This document shows, one piece after another, positions 41,920 to 52,059 of a DNA stretch of 64,000 bases. Under the pieces are notes generated by a model. It did not search any database. It saw only the letters and a program-made list of their open reading frames with translations, and was not told the DNA's origin. The stretch spans positions 62,001 to 126,000 of the forward strand of contig NZ_BAGC01000040.1 in the NCBI RefSeq assembly GCF_000308655.1. The letters are read 5' to 3'. The stretch is from Nocardia niigatensis NBRC 100131 (GTDB taxonomy: Bacteria; Actinomycetota; Actinomycetes; Mycobacteriales; Mycobacteriaceae). The position numbers and the translations under genes are program-made. Positions within the stretch are counted from its first letter, which is position 1. Each line of letters starts with the position of its first letter.

Positions 41920-42875
41920 GCACAGTCCCCACCGTCAGCGGAACCGTCGATTCCAGCGCGCTGGGCCGGGTGCTGGTGCACGAGCACGTCTTCGTGCTCG
42001 GCGAGGAGTACCAGCAGAACTACGGCGACTGGGATGAGCAGGCCCGCGTCGACGACGCCGTGAAAAAGCTCGACGAGCTGAAATCGCTGGGCATCGATAC
42101 CATCCTGGACCCGACCGTGCTGGGACTGGGGCGCTACATCCCCCGCATCCAGCAGATCGCCGCCCGCACCGAGCTCGAGATCGTCGTCGCCACCGGCATC
42201 TACACCTATAACGACGTACCGTTCCAGTTCCATTACAGCGGGCCGGGTTTGATGATGGACATCCCCGAGCCGATGGTGGAGCTGTTCGTCAAGGACCTCA
42301 CCGAGGGCATTGCCGGGACCGGGGTGCGCGCGGGATTCCTCAAGTGCGCCATCGAGGAACCCGGGCTGACGCCGGGTGTGGAACGGGTGATGCGCGCGGT
42401 CGGACAGGCCTCGGTGCGGACGGGCGCGCCGATCACGGTGCACACCAACCCGCACACCCGGTCCGGGCTGGTGGCCCAGCGGGTGCTGCGGGAGGAGGGC
42501 GCGGATCTGACCCGCGTGGTGATCGGCCACTCCGGTGATTCCACCGACCTGGACTATCTCACCGAACTGGCCGACGCGGGTTCCTATCTCGGCATGGACC
42601 GCTTCGGCGTCGACATCCTGCTGCCGTTCGAGGACCGCGTGAACACCATCGTGGAACTGGTCCGCCGCGGCTACCGCGACAAGATCGTCATCGCCCACGA
42701 CGCCGCCTGCTTCATCGACTGGTTCGACCCGGCCGCCAAGGCCCAGATCGCCCCCAGGTGGAATTACCGCCACATCAGCGAGGACGTCCTCCCCGCCCTC
42801 CTCGCCAAGGGCCTCACCGAGGACGACATCGACACCATCCTGGTCCGAAACCCCCGCCGCTACTTCGAGCAGTGA
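41916..42875 (+). CDS. Phosphotriesterase-like lactonase (PLL/amidohydrolase)
   Basis: A 319-residue TIM-barrel hydrolase with a binuclear metal site. HxH in LVHEHVFVLGE, the bridging lysine in RAGFLKCAIEE, histidines in PITVHTNPHTRS and VVIGHSGDSTDLDY, and the aspartate in IAHDAACFIDW, match phosphotriesterase-like lactonases (relatives of Rv0230c/Php and SsoPox). These enzymes mainly open lactones such as acyl-homoserine lactones or gamma/delta-lactones. Coupling to an acyl-CoA ligase suggests opening a lactone to a hydroxy acid that is then activated. Soluble, no signal peptide. Confidence 0.9.
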   Translation: MSTVPTVSGTVDSSALGRVLVHEHVFVLGEEYQQNYGDWDEQARVDDAVKKLDELKSLGIDTILDPTVLGLGRYIPRIQQIAARTELEIVVATGIYTYNDVPFQFHYSGPGLMMDIPEPMVELFVKDLTEGIAGTGVRAGFLKCAIEEPGLTPGVERVMRAVGQASVRTGAPITVHTNPHTRSGLVAQRVLREEGADLTRVVIGHSGDSTDLDYLTELADAGSYLGMDRFGVDILLPFEDRVNTIVELVRRGYRDKIVIAHDAACFIDWFDPAAKAQIAPRWNYRHISEDVLPALLAKGLTEDDIDTILVRNPRRYFEQ

Positions 42876-43259
42876 GAACGCGTGCCGCCGCACGGGATTC
42901 CCTGCGGCGGCAAGCGATTCGATCCGTCATCGGTCGCGCCGACGTGGTCCCGGCGGCCGACGCCCGGCACAGCCGGGGCGCGGGCCCGCCGCTGCTCGCA
43001 ATTCACGATGGATCAGGACACGGAATTCGGTGCCGGTCCAGGCGCGGAGCGTGGCGTCGGCGTGCACCGTGCTCGCACAACGCAGCAGGGCGGGCGGGGA
43101 GAGGGGTTCGTCCCGCATGGTGCTGGGCATGGGCAGGTCGAGCTCGTCGTAAGTCATTACGCAGATGTCTTGCTCGGATTCCGTCCGGCGGTGCCGCCGG
43201 TGAGCCGGGCCGGGTGCGCTGCTGCGCGGGGAAGGCGCACCCGGCCCGGTTCGCCGCGC
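42876..43259. other. Spacer with a doubtful small ORF and the aldehyde dehydrogenase terminator
   Basis: A minus-strand frame at 42927-43157 begins MTYDELDLPMPSTMRDEPLS and ends in a basic tail. Its first 50 residues look protein-like, but there is no ribosome-binding site and no homologue I recall, so it is not called. The rest of the region holds the hairpin at 43205-43249. Confidence 0.35.
43205..43249 (-). terminator. Strong hairpin terminator after the aldehyde dehydrogenase gene
   Basis: CCGGGCCGGGTGCGC and GCGCACCCGGCCCGG form a perfect 15-base stem with a 15-base loop, directly beyond the stop of the minus-strand dehydrogenase at 43260. No U-tract, as usual in this group. Confidence 0.65.
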
Positions 43260-44957
43260 TCAGCCGCGCAGCGCGGAGGCGAAGATGCCCGGCAGTGCGG
43301 CGGCGCCGGGACGCTTCGCGAAGTCGGTCAGACGCCGCAGGGTGGTGGCGCCGGTGCGGTTGGTGACGAACCACGGCGGTTTCGGGGAGAGCGCGAACTC
43401 GCCGTGCAGCAGCGACCGCGGGGCGGGGCGGAAGGGTCCCCGGACCACGGTTCGCTCGGGTTCGGCGATGAGCAATCCGTTGTGCACCACGCCGATTCCG
43501 CTCTGGATATCGGCCAGGGAGTGCCCGGGATAGGCGCCCCACGTGGCCCGAGCGGTCAGGTAGCCGAACCCGGTCCAGGCGTTGATGGCGACAGTGCCGT
43601 AGCGGAGATCGGCGACGGCCTGATCGAATTGGTCGCCCAGCCGGTCGATGGTGGCAGGGTCGGCGATGATGTTGACGCCGAGGGTGCCCTCGAAATCCGC
43701 ATTGGCCACCCGCACCGCGTGGGACAGGAATTCCGCTGCGTCGCCGGGCAATTCGAGCACGCCCAGCACGGGGGCGAAGTACTCGGTGCGCAGCGCGGTC
43801 TCGTCCGGATCGGGCAGCAGGCCCGTGATGAGGGTGCGCGGGCCGATCCGCTCGGCGTCGGGATAGGACTGCCGGGCGTCCTCGACGCGGGCGGCGGAAC
43901 CCGGGTAGTAGTCCGGGCGCTGCGGTGCCCGCTCGAGCGCGGCGCGCAGTTCGGCCAGGAACCGGTCCTTCTGGGGCCAGTCCGCGGAGACCACCGCCAC
44001 CTGCGCGGCGACGCAGTTGTAGCCGTTGTTGTGCAGGCGCTGGGTGGCCAGATGCTCGGCCTGGAACCGCAGGTCGGCATCGGACCACTGACCCGGGATC
44101 ACGAGGGTGGGTGATACGCCGCCCAATTCGCTGGTGATGGGCTTGGCCAGTATCGGCGTGCCCGCCGCCTTGTTCCGCGCGCCCTCCTCGCCGGTCCCGA
44201 AGACGATGGCGTCGTGGGTGAGCGCGCTGCCGGTCATGTGGACCGCGTCCACGCCGGCATGGTGCACGAGCGCGGTGCCCACCTCGGGGCCGCCGGTGAG
44301 CAGACGCACGAAGCCGCGCTCGATCAGGGGCGCGAAGATCTTCTCCAGCACCGGCAGCAGCCGATCGGTGATCGGATTGAGCTTGAGCGCCACCACCCGG
44401 TTGTCGGCGTAGAGCTGGTAGAGCACGTCCAGCGGCGCGATCGAGAAGATATTGCCCGCGCCCAGCACCACGCCGACGCCGCCGGTCTCGGCCGGAGTGC
44501 GCTGACCCAATCCGGCGCGGGCGCGCACGGTTTCGGCGTCCACGCCCGGTCGCGACCACACCTCGGCGTGGAAGCCGTTGAGCAGCAGCCAATCGAACAT
44601 GCCGTGCGGGAAGACCTCCACGGCGGTCCGCCCGCCGGGCGCGGAACGGATCGGGTAGCCGTCGACCGGGCTGCGGCCCTCCTCCAGCGCCAGCAGCGAT
44701 TCCGCGAGCGCCGCCGCGCCGGCGAGCAGCGAGTAGGGGCCGCTCACCCATTCCTCGCCGAGCAGGGGCGAATCCAGGGGCAGCTGTTTGATGGCGGCGG
44801 CGGTCTCGACCCACTCCTCCGCGTAACGCGCGGTATTGGCGTGAATCTCGTTCAGCAGCTGCCGTCGTGCGGGCAGAGTGGTTCGGGCCCAGTCGATCTC
44901 GCCCTGCCGGAGCGCGGCGACGGCGCTGTCGACGGTCGCCGCGATGGTGGTGGTCAC
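43260..44957 (-). CDS. Aldehyde dehydrogenase family protein (long form)
   Basis: A 565-residue ALDH-fold enzyme, longer than usual. The cofactor region is [20 protein letters not shown], the Rossmann loop lies around [14 protein letters not shown], the catalytic-Glu region is [16 protein letters not shown], and the cysteine is in [11 protein letters not shown]. It may belong to the aldehyde-dehydrogenase subgroup that acts with membrane or GMC oxidoreductases. The GTG start at 44957 overlaps the stop of the GMC gene (GTGA), so alcohol oxidation and aldehyde oxidation are coupled. Confidence 0.88.
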   Translation of the reverse strand: MTTTIAATVDSAVAALRQGEIDWARTTLPARRQLLNEIHANTARYAEEWVETAAAIKQLPLDSPLLGEEWVSGPYSLLAGAAALAESLLALEEGRSPVDGYPIRSAPGGRTAVEVFPHGMFDWLLLNGFHAEVWSRPGVDAETVRARAGLGQRTPAETGGVGVVLGAGNIFSIAPLDVLYQLYADNRVVALKLNPITDRLLPVLEKIFAPLIERGFVRLLTGGPEVGTALVHHAGVDAVHMTGSALTHDAIVFGTGEEGARNKAAGTPILAKPITSELGGVSPTLVIPGQWSDADLRFQAEHLATQRLHNNGYNCVAAQVAVVSADWPQKDRFLAELRAALERAPQRPDYYPGSAARVEDARQSYPDAERIGPRTLITGLLPDPDETALRTEYFAPVLGVLELPGDAAEFLSHAVRVANADFEGTLGVNIIADPATIDRLGDQFDQAVADLRYGTVAINAWTGFGYLTARATWGAYPGHSLADIQSGIGVVHNGLLIAEPERTVVRGPFRPAPRSLLHGEFALSPKPPWFVTNRTGATTLRRLTDFAKRPGAAALPGIFASALRG

Positions 44958-46522
44958 GATGCGTTTCCTTCCGAGTAGGCGTCCTCGACGAGCATGGCGG
45001 CGGCCTTCTCGCCGATCATGATCGTGGGCGCGTTGGTATTGCCCCGCACCACCGACGGCATGACCGAGGCGTCGGCGACGCGCAGGCCCGCGATGCCCAG
45101 CACGCGCAGGCGCGGGTCCACGACCGCGCCGATGGCGCAGGTGGAGGTGGGGTGGTAGAGGGTCTGGCCGGTGCGGGCGGCGAAGTCGAGCAGCTCGGCG
45201 TCGGAATCACCGGCGGGAGTGGAGAATTCGCCGGTGGTCAGGTCGCGCAGGGCGGGCTGGTCGGCGATGTCGAGGGCGCTGCGCAGACCGGCGATGATGC
45301 TGGCGCGATCGGCCTCGGTGTCGAGGTAGTTGTGCCGGATGCGCGGCGCGGTACCCGGATCCGCCGAGCGCAGCGTCAGTTCGCCCCGGCTGGTGGGATT
45401 GATCAGGCAGGGGCCGAAGCCGTAGCCGTGCTCGGTGGCCGCGCCCATGCCCTCGGCGTGGAAGAGGACCGGGGCCTGATGGAACTGGATGTCCGGGCCC
45501 GCCAGTCCGGTGCGGGTCTCGAGGAAGCCGCCGGCCTCACCGATATTCGAGGTCAGCGGGCCGCGGCCGGACTCATGGAGCAGAGCCAGGTTGTCGGGCG
45601 TGAGCGCGGTCATCAGGGATTCGTGGTCGGTGCGGTAGTTGAGGAACACCGCCAGGTGGTCCTGGAGATTCTGCCCGACCGGGAGATCGCGGACGGTCTC
45701 GATGCCGAAGGCCGCCAGCTGCTCCGCCGGGCCGACACCCGACAGCAACAGCAGCTGCGCGGAACCGTAAGCGCCTGCGGCCAGCACGATTTCGCGCCGG
45801 GCGTGAAGGGTCTCGGTGCTACCACCGCGCGCGATCACGACACCGGTGGCCCGCCCGTTCTCGATGACGATCCGATGCGCGAGGGCGTCGGTGAGGACGG
45901 TCAGGTTCTCGCGCTCCAGCGCCGGATGCAGGTAGGCGACCGCGGCGCTGCAGCGCATGCCGTTGCGCTGGGTCACCTGATAGCGGCCCATGCCGAGCTG
46001 GGTGGCGCCGTTGAAATCGTCGTTGCGCGCGTGCCCGGCCTGCTCAGCGGCACGCAGGAACGCCTCGCCCAGTGCGTGATTCGAGCGGCTGTCGCTGACC
46101 GACAGCGGACCGCCGACACCGTGATAGGCGTCCTTGCCGCGTTCGTTGTCCTCGGCCCGCACGAAATACGGCAGCACCTCGTCGTAGCTCCAGCCGTCCG
46201 CGCCGGCGGCGGCCCAGGCGTCGTAGTCGGCGCGGGCGCCGCGAATGTAGATCATGGCGTTCATGGAGCTGGACCCGCCCAGGACGCGGCCGCGCGGCAG
46301 ATAGGCGCGGCGGCTGTGCAGGCGGGGTTCGGGCTCGGTGTCGTAGTCCCAATCCAGTGCGCTCTTGAACAGGGACGGGAAGGCGACCGGCAGATGGATC
46401 TCCTCGGCGGTGTCGCGCGGCCCGGCCTCGATCACGGCCACCCGGATCGCCGGATCCTCGGACAACCTGCTGGCCAGCACGGATCCCGCGGATCCCGCGC
46501 CCACGACGATGTAGTCGTACAC
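44954..46522 (-). CDS. GMC-type FAD oxidoreductase (choline dehydrogenase-like)
   Basis: A 522-residue flavoprotein. The FAD-binding Rossmann motif [20 protein letters not shown] is at residues 2-21. The GMC signatures are [20 protein letters not shown] and [16 protein letters not shown]. The active-site His region lies near [11 protein letters not shown] and the C-terminal [20 protein letters not shown]. It oxidises a primary alcohol to an aldehyde for the coupled dehydrogenase. GTG 46522 follows AAAGAGG. Divergent from the PucR regulator at 46706. Choline cannot be taken as the substrate without evidence. Confidence 0.92.
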   Translation of the reverse strand: MYDYIVVGAGSAGSVLASRLSEDPAIRVAVIEAGPRDTAEEIHLPVAFPSLFKSALDWDYDTEPEPRLHSRRAYLPRGRVLGGSSSMNAMIYIRGARADYDAWAAAGADGWSYDEVLPYFVRAEDNERGKDAYHGVGGPLSVSDSRSNHALGEAFLRAAEQAGHARNDDFNGATQLGMGRYQVTQRNGMRCSAAVAYLHPALERENLTVLTDALAHRIVIENGRATGVVIARGGSTETLHARREIVLAAGAYGSAQLLLLSGVGPAEQLAAFGIETVRDLPVGQNLQDHLAVFLNYRTDHESLMTALTPDNLALLHESGRGPLTSNIGEAGGFLETRTGLAGPDIQFHQAPVLFHAEGMGAATEHGYGFGPCLINPTSRGELTLRSADPGTAPRIRHNYLDTEADRASIIAGLRSALDIADQPALRDLTTGEFSTPAGDSDAELLDFAARTGQTLYHPTSTCAIGAVVDPRLRVLGIAGLRVADASVMPSVVRGNTNAPTIMIGEKAAAMLVEDAYSEGNAS

Positions 46523-46705
46523 GGTCGGCACCTCTTTCCACCTCATTCGCCCCGGGGCGGCTATGACCCCGGTCACTGTCGCTGTCGGTGTCGATACTGC
46601 GGTTCCGGCGCATCCGCCCACCATGTGCACGGGTTTGCCGATGCCGCCCGGGCCACTGTGCTGGAGCACAATCGCCGTCGAGAGCAGGTGCCTACTATCG
46701 AATCC

Positions 46706-47989
46706 ATGACAGCGCTGACCGAGCCGCCCCGCAACGGCTCCCCCGCAGTGCCGACAGGTACCACCGCAGTGTCTTCGAACGGTTCGACCGCAGTGCCCTC
46801 GAGCGATTCGACCGCAGTGCCCTCGAACGGTTCGACCGCGGTCGCACGCACCCTGCTCATCGAGGTCGACGACCTCACCACCGAGCTCGTCGGCCGCATC
46901 CTCACCGGCGAACACGCCTACGCCGAGGCCGCCCTCACCGAGGCGCAGCTGCGCCCCGTCGTCCGCGACAACCTGGCGGCTCTGCTCGAGCAACTCTCCG
47001 GGGGCGCCGGTCGCCGGCTGCAGCCGGCGACCGTGGTGGGACGAGTCAAGGCCGAAGTGGGGGTGCCGATCGCGGCGGTGCTGCACGCGTACCGGATGGC
47101 CGGACGACTGCTGTGGGAACGCGCGCTCATCGCGGCGACCGGAACGAATCTGGATGCGCTGCCCCAGCTCGGCTCGGAGATGTGGCGGATCCTCGACGAC
47201 TACTCCGGCGCCGCCGCCGACGCGTACGCCGACTACCTCACCGAACGGGTCCGCCGCCACGACTTCGAACGCCGGGCCATGCTGCGGCGGCTGTTCGACG
47301 GCGAGGCCGACGATCCGACCCAGCGCGATATCGCGCGGGCCCTGCACCTGCCGCCGGTCGGCAGCTTCGTCGTCGTGCACGCCGAAACCGATTCCGGCGC
47401 AATCGAACCGCTGTTCGGAATCGAGGAGCGGTTGCGCACCGACTTCGTCGAATCGATCTGGCTCAGCGAGCCGGGAGCGCGGATCGGGCTGCTCAATGTC
47501 GCCACCGCGCGATCCCACGACCGGGCGCTGTCGCGCCTGCGCTCCCACGCGACCGGGCGGATCGGGGTGAGCCGTCCGTTCCCGACGCCTGGATCCGCCG
47601 GGACCGCCCTGCGCGAGGCGGAACTCGCGGGCCGGTGCGCGCCGCCCGGCAGCGCGACCGTGACCTCGTACGGGAGCACGCCGATCCCGCTGGTGCTCGC
47701 GCACGCGCCCTCGGCGTCACGGGAACTGGCGGATGACGTCCTGGGCCCGGTGCTCGAACTGCCGCCCGAGGAACGCGACACCCTCCTGGACACCCTCGAG
47801 CTGTGGTTCGAGTGCGGTGGCTCCAATACCGAGGTGGCGCAACGGCTGCATTATCACCGCAACACCATTCACTACCGGCTACGGCGCATCGAGACGCTCA
47901 CCGAGCGCCGGTGCTCGGACCCGAAGGCCGCCGCCGAGTTGTACATCGCGTTGCACGCCGCGCGGCTCACGGGATTCGACCAGGCCTGA
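46706..47989 (+). CDS. PucR/CdaR family regulator
   Basis: A 427-residue regulator. After a low-complexity N-terminus (residues 1-48) comes a helical RsbR-like/GGDEF-like part ([35 protein letters not shown]). The C-terminal PucR helix-turn-helix reads [20 protein letters not shown] with [15 protein letters not shown] 46706 is the start that fits composition; the frame is open upstream through antisense of the GMC gene. It is divergent from the GMC/ALDH pair and so is its likely activator. The repeat is described separately. Confidence 0.9.
   Translation: MTALTEPPRNGSPAVPTGTTAVSSNGSTAVPSSDSTAVPSNGSTAVARTLLIEVDDLTTELVGRILTGEHAYAEAALTEAQLRPVVRDNLAALLEQLSGGAGRRLQPATVVGRVKAEVGVPIAAVLHAYRMAGRLLWERALIAATGTNLDALPQLGSEMWRILDDYSGAAADAYADYLTERVRRHDFERRAMLRRLFDGEADDPTQRDIARALHLPPVGSFVVVHAETDSGAIEPLFGIEERLRTDFVESIWLSEPGARIGLLNVATARSHDRALSRLRSHATGRIGVSRPFPTPGSAGTALREAELAGRCAPPGSATVTSYGSTPIPLVLAHAPSASRELADDVLGPVLELPPEERDTLLDTLELWFECGGSNTEVAQRLHYHRNTIHYRLRRIETLTERRCSDPKAAAELYIALHAARLTGFDQA
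46775..46846 (+). repeat. 24-base coding tandem repeat in the PucR gene
   Basis: Unit TCGAACGGTTCGACCGCAGTGCCC occurs at 46775-46798, with two changes at 46799-46822, and again, diverging at its end, at 46823-46846. Each unit encodes eight residues ([24 protein letters not shown]). A weaker copy precedes it. Period is a multiple of three, so copy-number change would keep the frame. Confidence 0.85.
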
Positions 47990-48051
47990 GCCAGCAACCG
48001 AGTTCAGCGCCGCGATCGCCCGAGTCGTCCCCGCATCGGGCCGGGTGACGC

Positions 48052-49140
48052 TCATTCGTGGCGGCGCGTGAACGGCGCCGTGCGGCGCGCCGCCGGGCCG
48101 ATGCCTCCCGCGCGGCGGCGCTGCGGGCCGAGATCGGAACGGGCGAACCGGCCCGGCGTCTGGCCCTTCCAGTCCCGGAAGGCGGTCGCGAAGGCCGAGG
48201 GGCTGGTGTACCCGAGCCGGGCGGCCACCGTGTCGACGGTGAAGCCCGCGGCCAGCAGCTCCTCGGCGAGCAGGCCCGTTGTCTCGCAGGCCAGTTCGCG
48301 GAAGGTGGTGCCCTCGTCCGCCAATCTGCGGCGCAGGGTGCGGACGCTCATGTGCAGGTCGGCGGCGATGGCGGCCTGATCGATGGCGCGGCCGTGCCGC
48401 ATGAGCAGGGCCCGGACCTGACCGGCCAGCCCGACCCGGGCGCGACGGCGTTCGACGATCTCGGCGCACAGCTGCTCATACTGCTTGCGCAGCATCGAAT
48501 TCGCCTGCGGCATGGGACGTTGCAGGTCGGCGGCGTCCAGGACCAGGGTGTTGGCGGGCTGGTCGTTGGCGATGTCGCCGACGCCGAGCAGCACGCCGAC
48601 CGCCTCGTAGACCGGGGTGTAGGGCAGGGTCAGTTCCAGGCGGTGGACGAGGACATCCCAGGACAGCAGCTCGCGCTGAATCGTGCGCAGGGCGGCCAGG
48701 TCGCGCTCGAGGGCGAAGCGACGCAGGCGCGGCGGGACGGGTTCGGTGTCGAGCGACACCAGCACCCGGTCACCGGCGTCGGTGAGGGTGAATCGACAGT
48801 AGGCGAAGGACAATTCGGCGCGGCGGGCCCACAGTTCGGCCATCTCGCGCACGGTGGAGCAGCTGCTCATGGCGATGCCCAGGCTGCCGAGCATGGACAG
48901 GTGCACCGAAAACCCGGCCAGCAGGCCCATTCCCGGGTCGTCGCCGGTGGTGTCGAGGATATTGCCGATGATCCGGAATTCCTGAGCGATGTCGATCTCT
49001 ATGTCGGGGTCTTCCAGGTCGGCCACGGTGAGCCCCGTGTCGGCGAGTGCGGCGGCTATGGTCATCGACCGGCTAGCGGCGAATTCGACCAGTACGGCCG
49101 CGCTGTGTATCGAACGGACACACCAGGAGTCGTCGAGCAT
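48052..49140 (-). CDS. AraC family regulator with N-terminal arabinose-binding-type domain
   Basis: A 362-residue regulator. The N-terminal ~210 residues match the PF12625-type sensor domain (SIHSAAVLVEFAASRSMTIA, GMGLLAGFSVHLSMLGSLGI, LPYTPVYEAVGVLLGVGDI). The C-terminal AraC DNA-binding domain reads IAADLHMSVRTLRRRLADEG and VDTVAARLGYTSPSAFATAF. ATG 49140 is favoured over 49206, as GGGAG lies upstream of the former. It is convergent with the PucR gene and unrelated to it. Members control OruR-like, lipid or virulence genes. Confidence 0.9.
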   Translation of the reverse strand: MLDDSWCVRSIHSAAVLVEFAASRSMTIAAALADTGLTVADLEDPDIEIDIAQEFRIIGNILDTTGDDPGMGLLAGFSVHLSMLGSLGIAMSSCSTVREMAELWARRAELSFAYCRFTLTDAGDRVLVSLDTEPVPPRLRRFALERDLAALRTIQRELLSWDVLVHRLELTLPYTPVYEAVGVLLGVGDIANDQPANTLVLDAADLQRPMPQANSMLRKQYEQLCAEIVERRRARVGLAGQVRALLMRHGRAIDQAAIAADLHMSVRTLRRRLADEGTTFRELACETTGLLAEELLAAGFTVDTVAARLGYTSPSAFATAFRDWKGQTPGRFARSDLGPQRRRAGGIGPAARRTAPFTRRHE

Positions 49141-49507
49141 GCCGACGATGATCTCCCACCGAATCGCTTCGCCGGCGCAATTCAGCAATTTGTCAGCTAA
49201 TGCCATGTCGGTCCGGGCGTGTCGCCCACGCGCCGGTCACAGCGGGTGTGGGCATGGCCCAAATTCGCAGAGGCATGGCCTCGTGTCGTGCGGGCAAACT
49301 CGCGTGGCGGACATAGCCTGATCCTCGTCGGTCGCTCGCCCTTGGCGGCCTACCCGTTCCCGGCCGGCACGGGACCGGACGCTGTACCCAGCAAGTCCCC
49401 CCTCGGCGGGCGCGGTACCCAACAGGCAATCCTGCCGCGCCCGCCGGCCCCGAATCCCCACGCCCCGGTGCCTTCCGTGCCGGAGCGTCGAGCACCCGGT
49501 GGAGACG

Positions 49508-49693
49508 ATGACGACGGCGAGCGACACCCCCGGCGGCGCATTGCGCCTGCTGGCCGCGATCCTGACCCGCTACGACACCCTCGATGCCTTCCTCGCCCAA
49601 CTGCACCGCGAACTCGACGATCCGACCCAGGAGATCCCGCGGATCACCGCCGACACTCAATATCCGACTTATCCGCAGGTCACCCCGCACTGA
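49508..49693 (+). CDS. Small hypothetical protein
   Basis: A 61-residue protein starting TTASDTPGGALRLLAAILTR with a helix-rich central part (YDTLDAFLAQLHRELDDPTQ) and a proline-rich end. ATG 49508 follows GGTGGAG at four bases. Composition and ribosome-binding site support a real gene. No family recognised. Confidence 0.5.
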   Translation: MTTASDTPGGALRLLAAILTRYDTLDAFLAQLHRELDDPTQEIPRITADTQYPTYPQVTPH

Positions 49694-49700
49694 GCGGGCG

Positions 49701-50474
49701 TCAGGGAGTGAACGGGAGCCGTTCGGGAATACGGGAGACCGCTCGGCCCGCGGCGGCGGCGAGTGCACCGAACCGGATCGCGTCGCGAACGGCCGCGCCA
49801 CCGGCATCGTTGTTGAAGTAGACGTAGCCGTCGAGTGCCGGATCCCACGCGTCCTCGATGCGCCGAACCCATTCACCCAGAACGCGTTCCGGGTAGCGGG
49901 GCGCGGACCGGCCCGGGCCTTCATGAAACCGGACATAGCCCCAGTCGGCGGTGCGCCAGAGCGGCGTGATCGGCTTCCCGAGGCGGTCGGCCCAGCACAG
50001 GGCCGCATTATGCGCTTCGAGGACGGCCCGGACGCGGTCGTCCCACCAACTGTCGTGGCGGGGTTCGACCGCGACGCGCAGTCCGGCGGGGAACAGCCCG
50101 AGTACGCTGTCGAGCCGATCGGGCGCGGCCGCGAGGGTGGGCGGCAGCTGAATCAGTATCGGCCCCAGCCGATCCCCCAGTCCGCGCGCCGCGTCGATCA
50201 TCTTCTCCACCGGGACTTCGACGTCGCCCAGCCGCCGATAGTGGGTGATCACCCGGCTGGCCTTCACGGCCATCACGAAATCCGCCGGCGTATGTTCTCG
50301 CCAGCCCTCGAAGGTCTTGCGCGCCACGGGCCGATAGAAGGCCGCGTTCAATTCCACCGTCGCGAAGGCTCGCGCGTAGACCTCGAGCCAGCGCCGCTGA
50401 CCGGTTCTCGGCGGGTACACGATCTCCCGCCAGTCGGCATACTGCCATCCCGATGTCCCGACGAACATCGTCAC
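49701..50474 (-). CDS. DUF72 family protein
   Basis: A 257-residue TIM-barrel protein of the DUF72 family. Recognisable blocks: GTSGWQYADWREIVYPPRTG, ATVELNAAFYRPVARKTFEG, FVMAVKASRVITHYRRLGDV, GPILIQLPPTLAAAPDRLDS, VAVEPRHDSWWDD and GYVYFNNDAGGAAVRDAIRF. These are all conserved in the family, which probably uses a divalent metal but lacks a proven function. Convergent with the small gene upstream; next to the GIY-YIG gene. Cytosolic. Confidence 0.92.
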   Translation of the reverse strand: MTMFVGTSGWQYADWREIVYPPRTGQRRWLEVYARAFATVELNAAFYRPVARKTFEGWREHTPADFVMAVKASRVITHYRRLGDVEVPVEKMIDAARGLGDRLGPILIQLPPTLAAAPDRLDSVLGLFPAGLRVAVEPRHDSWWDDRVRAVLEAHNAALCWADRLGKPITPLWRTADWGYVRFHEGPGRSAPRYPERVLGEWVRRIEDAWDPALDGYVYFNNDAGGAAVRDAIRFGALAAAAGRAVSRIPERLPFTP

Positions 50475-50877
50475 GGTTCGCCGCCGTGGCCGCGCATCAT
50501 GAGAGCGAATCTCCCGACGCCATCACCCCACTGTCCCACCACGGGTCCAGGAATGCACGGAGTCGGGTCCGGGCAAGGCCGGCCGCCGCACAGCACCGTG
50601 CGACAGACCGGACCGAGCCCTACCGGACAGGACACCCTGGGATCCGGACCTGCCTCGGCAGGATCAGCGAGGTCGCGGATCGTTGATGCGATCGTCCCTC
50701 GCGGCGGGGGATGTCCTCGGAAAAGACCGGCGCGCCGAGGATTTCGTCATCGCGGGCGACGATCGTCAGGGTGCGCACGTTGAACAGGCTCATCCGGTCA
50801 CCGAAGTCCGCGGCATCGTGCAGCACGACCTCGGGCACCGGCTCCAGTGCCAAGCTCGACGCCGAGCACGCGGACCG
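50475..50877. other. Gap with a possible minus-strand gene remnant
   Basis: About 400 bases without a supported gene. On the minus strand, 50620-50853 (TTG start) reads PEVVLHDAADFGDRMSLFNV then RTLTIVARDDEILGAPVFSE. This looks like a piece of a real protein but is short, has no good start and no family I can name. The GATCCGGACCTGCCTCGGCAGGATC region near 50641-50665 is a weak palindrome. Confidence 0.35.
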
Positions 50878-51723
50878 CTAGTTGCGGTTCAGGCCGTACT
50901 GGCGTGTGAGCAACGCGCGCTTGAAATGCGCCTCAGCCTGGTCCACATCGGCGGACGGGGTGCTCGGCCCGAAGACCCGCAGGATGCTGAACTGGAAATG
51001 GCGAGCGTGGCCAGCGTCGAGTCCGGCCAGCGCACGCAGAGCGACGTTGCCACCGTGGCCGTCCCGCGCATACGCGCTCCACCGTGCGAATATTCGTTCA
51101 GCTCCGTTGGCCTTACCCACGTAGAGCTGGCCGGTAGTGGTGTCAGCGATGAGGTAGATGCCCTGCACCGCGCTGAGGGCGGTGCGCCACGCCGCGTATC
51201 GGGAATCCTCCACAACGGCCCCGAGCTCGTCGAAGGTAATGAGCACCTCATCGTAGCCGGGGAAGGGCACCGACTCGGGGTCGGCGATCTCAACGACAGG
51301 GAAATCCGCTGCGGTCGTGGCACTTTTGGCCCAGTTGACGGCGTCGGGCGACCACTCGATGACGAGCCGATGGATCAGAGCCGACAGCACGTCGGAGGAA
51401 CGAAGGTCGAACAGGCGGTATGCCGCCGTACCTTCGGCGGGATGCGCACCATGGTTTTCGTAGGCCGCCAAGAGCCGAGAGCGCCGACCGCCGTCGGCGA
51501 TGAAGACGAGCCACACTCGCGGCGGGTTCTTCCCGAGCTTGCTGTTCTTGTTCAATTGGCGGCGGGTATAGCCGAGCACCTTCTCCGGTGTGAGGTCGAC
51601 GGGTGATGCGAGCCCGTCGTCGTTGGAGGTGTGCCGGAGAATCGCGATGTCGCTCAGGTCGATCCCGGTCGCGGCAAGGATGTGACCAAGGCAGAGATCG
51701 CCGGTCATGGTCGCTGGTGTCAC
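50878..51723 (-). CDS. GIY-YIG nuclease family protein with a novel N-terminal region
   Basis: A 281-residue protein. The C-terminal ~100 residues are GIY-YIG-like: VQGIYLIADTTTGQLYVGKA (the GIY and YVG strands), the conserved arginine in RIFARWSAYARDG and a later glutamate candidate in AEAHFKR. The N-terminal ~180 residues (LGHILAATGIDLSDIAILRH, VWLVFIADGGRRSRLL) are not a domain I recognise. Such proteins occur as orphan nucleases or with restriction systems. ATG 51723 follows a GGTTG region; no ribosome-binding site stands out. Confidence 0.75.
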   Translation of the reverse strand: MTPATMTGDLCLGHILAATGIDLSDIAILRHTSNDDGLASPVDLTPEKVLGYTRRQLNKNSKLGKNPPRVWLVFIADGGRRSRLLAAYENHGAHPAEGTAAYRLFDLRSSDVLSALIHRLVIEWSPDAVNWAKSATTAADFPVVEIADPESVPFPGYDEVLITFDELGAVVEDSRYAAWRTALSAVQGIYLIADTTTGQLYVGKANGAERIFARWSAYARDGHGGNVALRALAGLDAGHARHFQFSILRVFGPSTPSADVDQAEAHFKRALLTRQYGLNRN

Positions 51724-52059
51724 GACGGCAACCTAACGACTCAGGCCGGCACATTCCCCCACCACCAGCACACTCGAGCAACGACGCTCGTGTACCGCAG
51801 TCGCAGTGAGAGCGTGATGCGCTGTGCCTCTACCAGAGCGGCCTACCGGGCCGGGACTGGCCCCAGCGACGCAGCAATTGCTAGAAGCTGCGCTTCCCGT
51901 CCGTGTCCGCCGCCTTCCCGGTGTTCGCCGCGCTTGCGACTGGACGTGGCTCGATATGGGCCGGGCGGAAGTCCGGAACAGGATCCAGTGGGACTGGTGG
52001 CGAGGGAAGCTGCCGTTCCGCACCGAGGGTGAGTTCCCCGATGGTGGACACGACCGGCG
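51724..52059. other. Intergenic stretch, nothing supported
   Basis: Neither strand has a frame with natural composition. The plus-strand 51824-52159 frame is the antisense shadow of the downstream HTH gene at its 3' half and shows no motif at its 5' half. Confidence 0.4.

Noticed and set aside
42927..43157. Minus-strand 76-codon frame beginning MTYDELDLPMP
   Set aside because: No ribosome-binding site or recognised homologue; the last third is shadow-like.
43260..46522. GMC/aldehyde dehydrogenase pair as a choline-to-betaine operon (BetA/BetB)
   Set aside because: The aldehyde dehydrogenase is a long, divergent form and the regulator is PucR-type rather than BetI; the substrate cannot be assigned.
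50620..50853. Minus-strand frame with SLFNVRTLTIVARDDEILGA
   Set aside because: Looks like part of a protein, but no family, no good start and too short to call; described only as a possible remnant.
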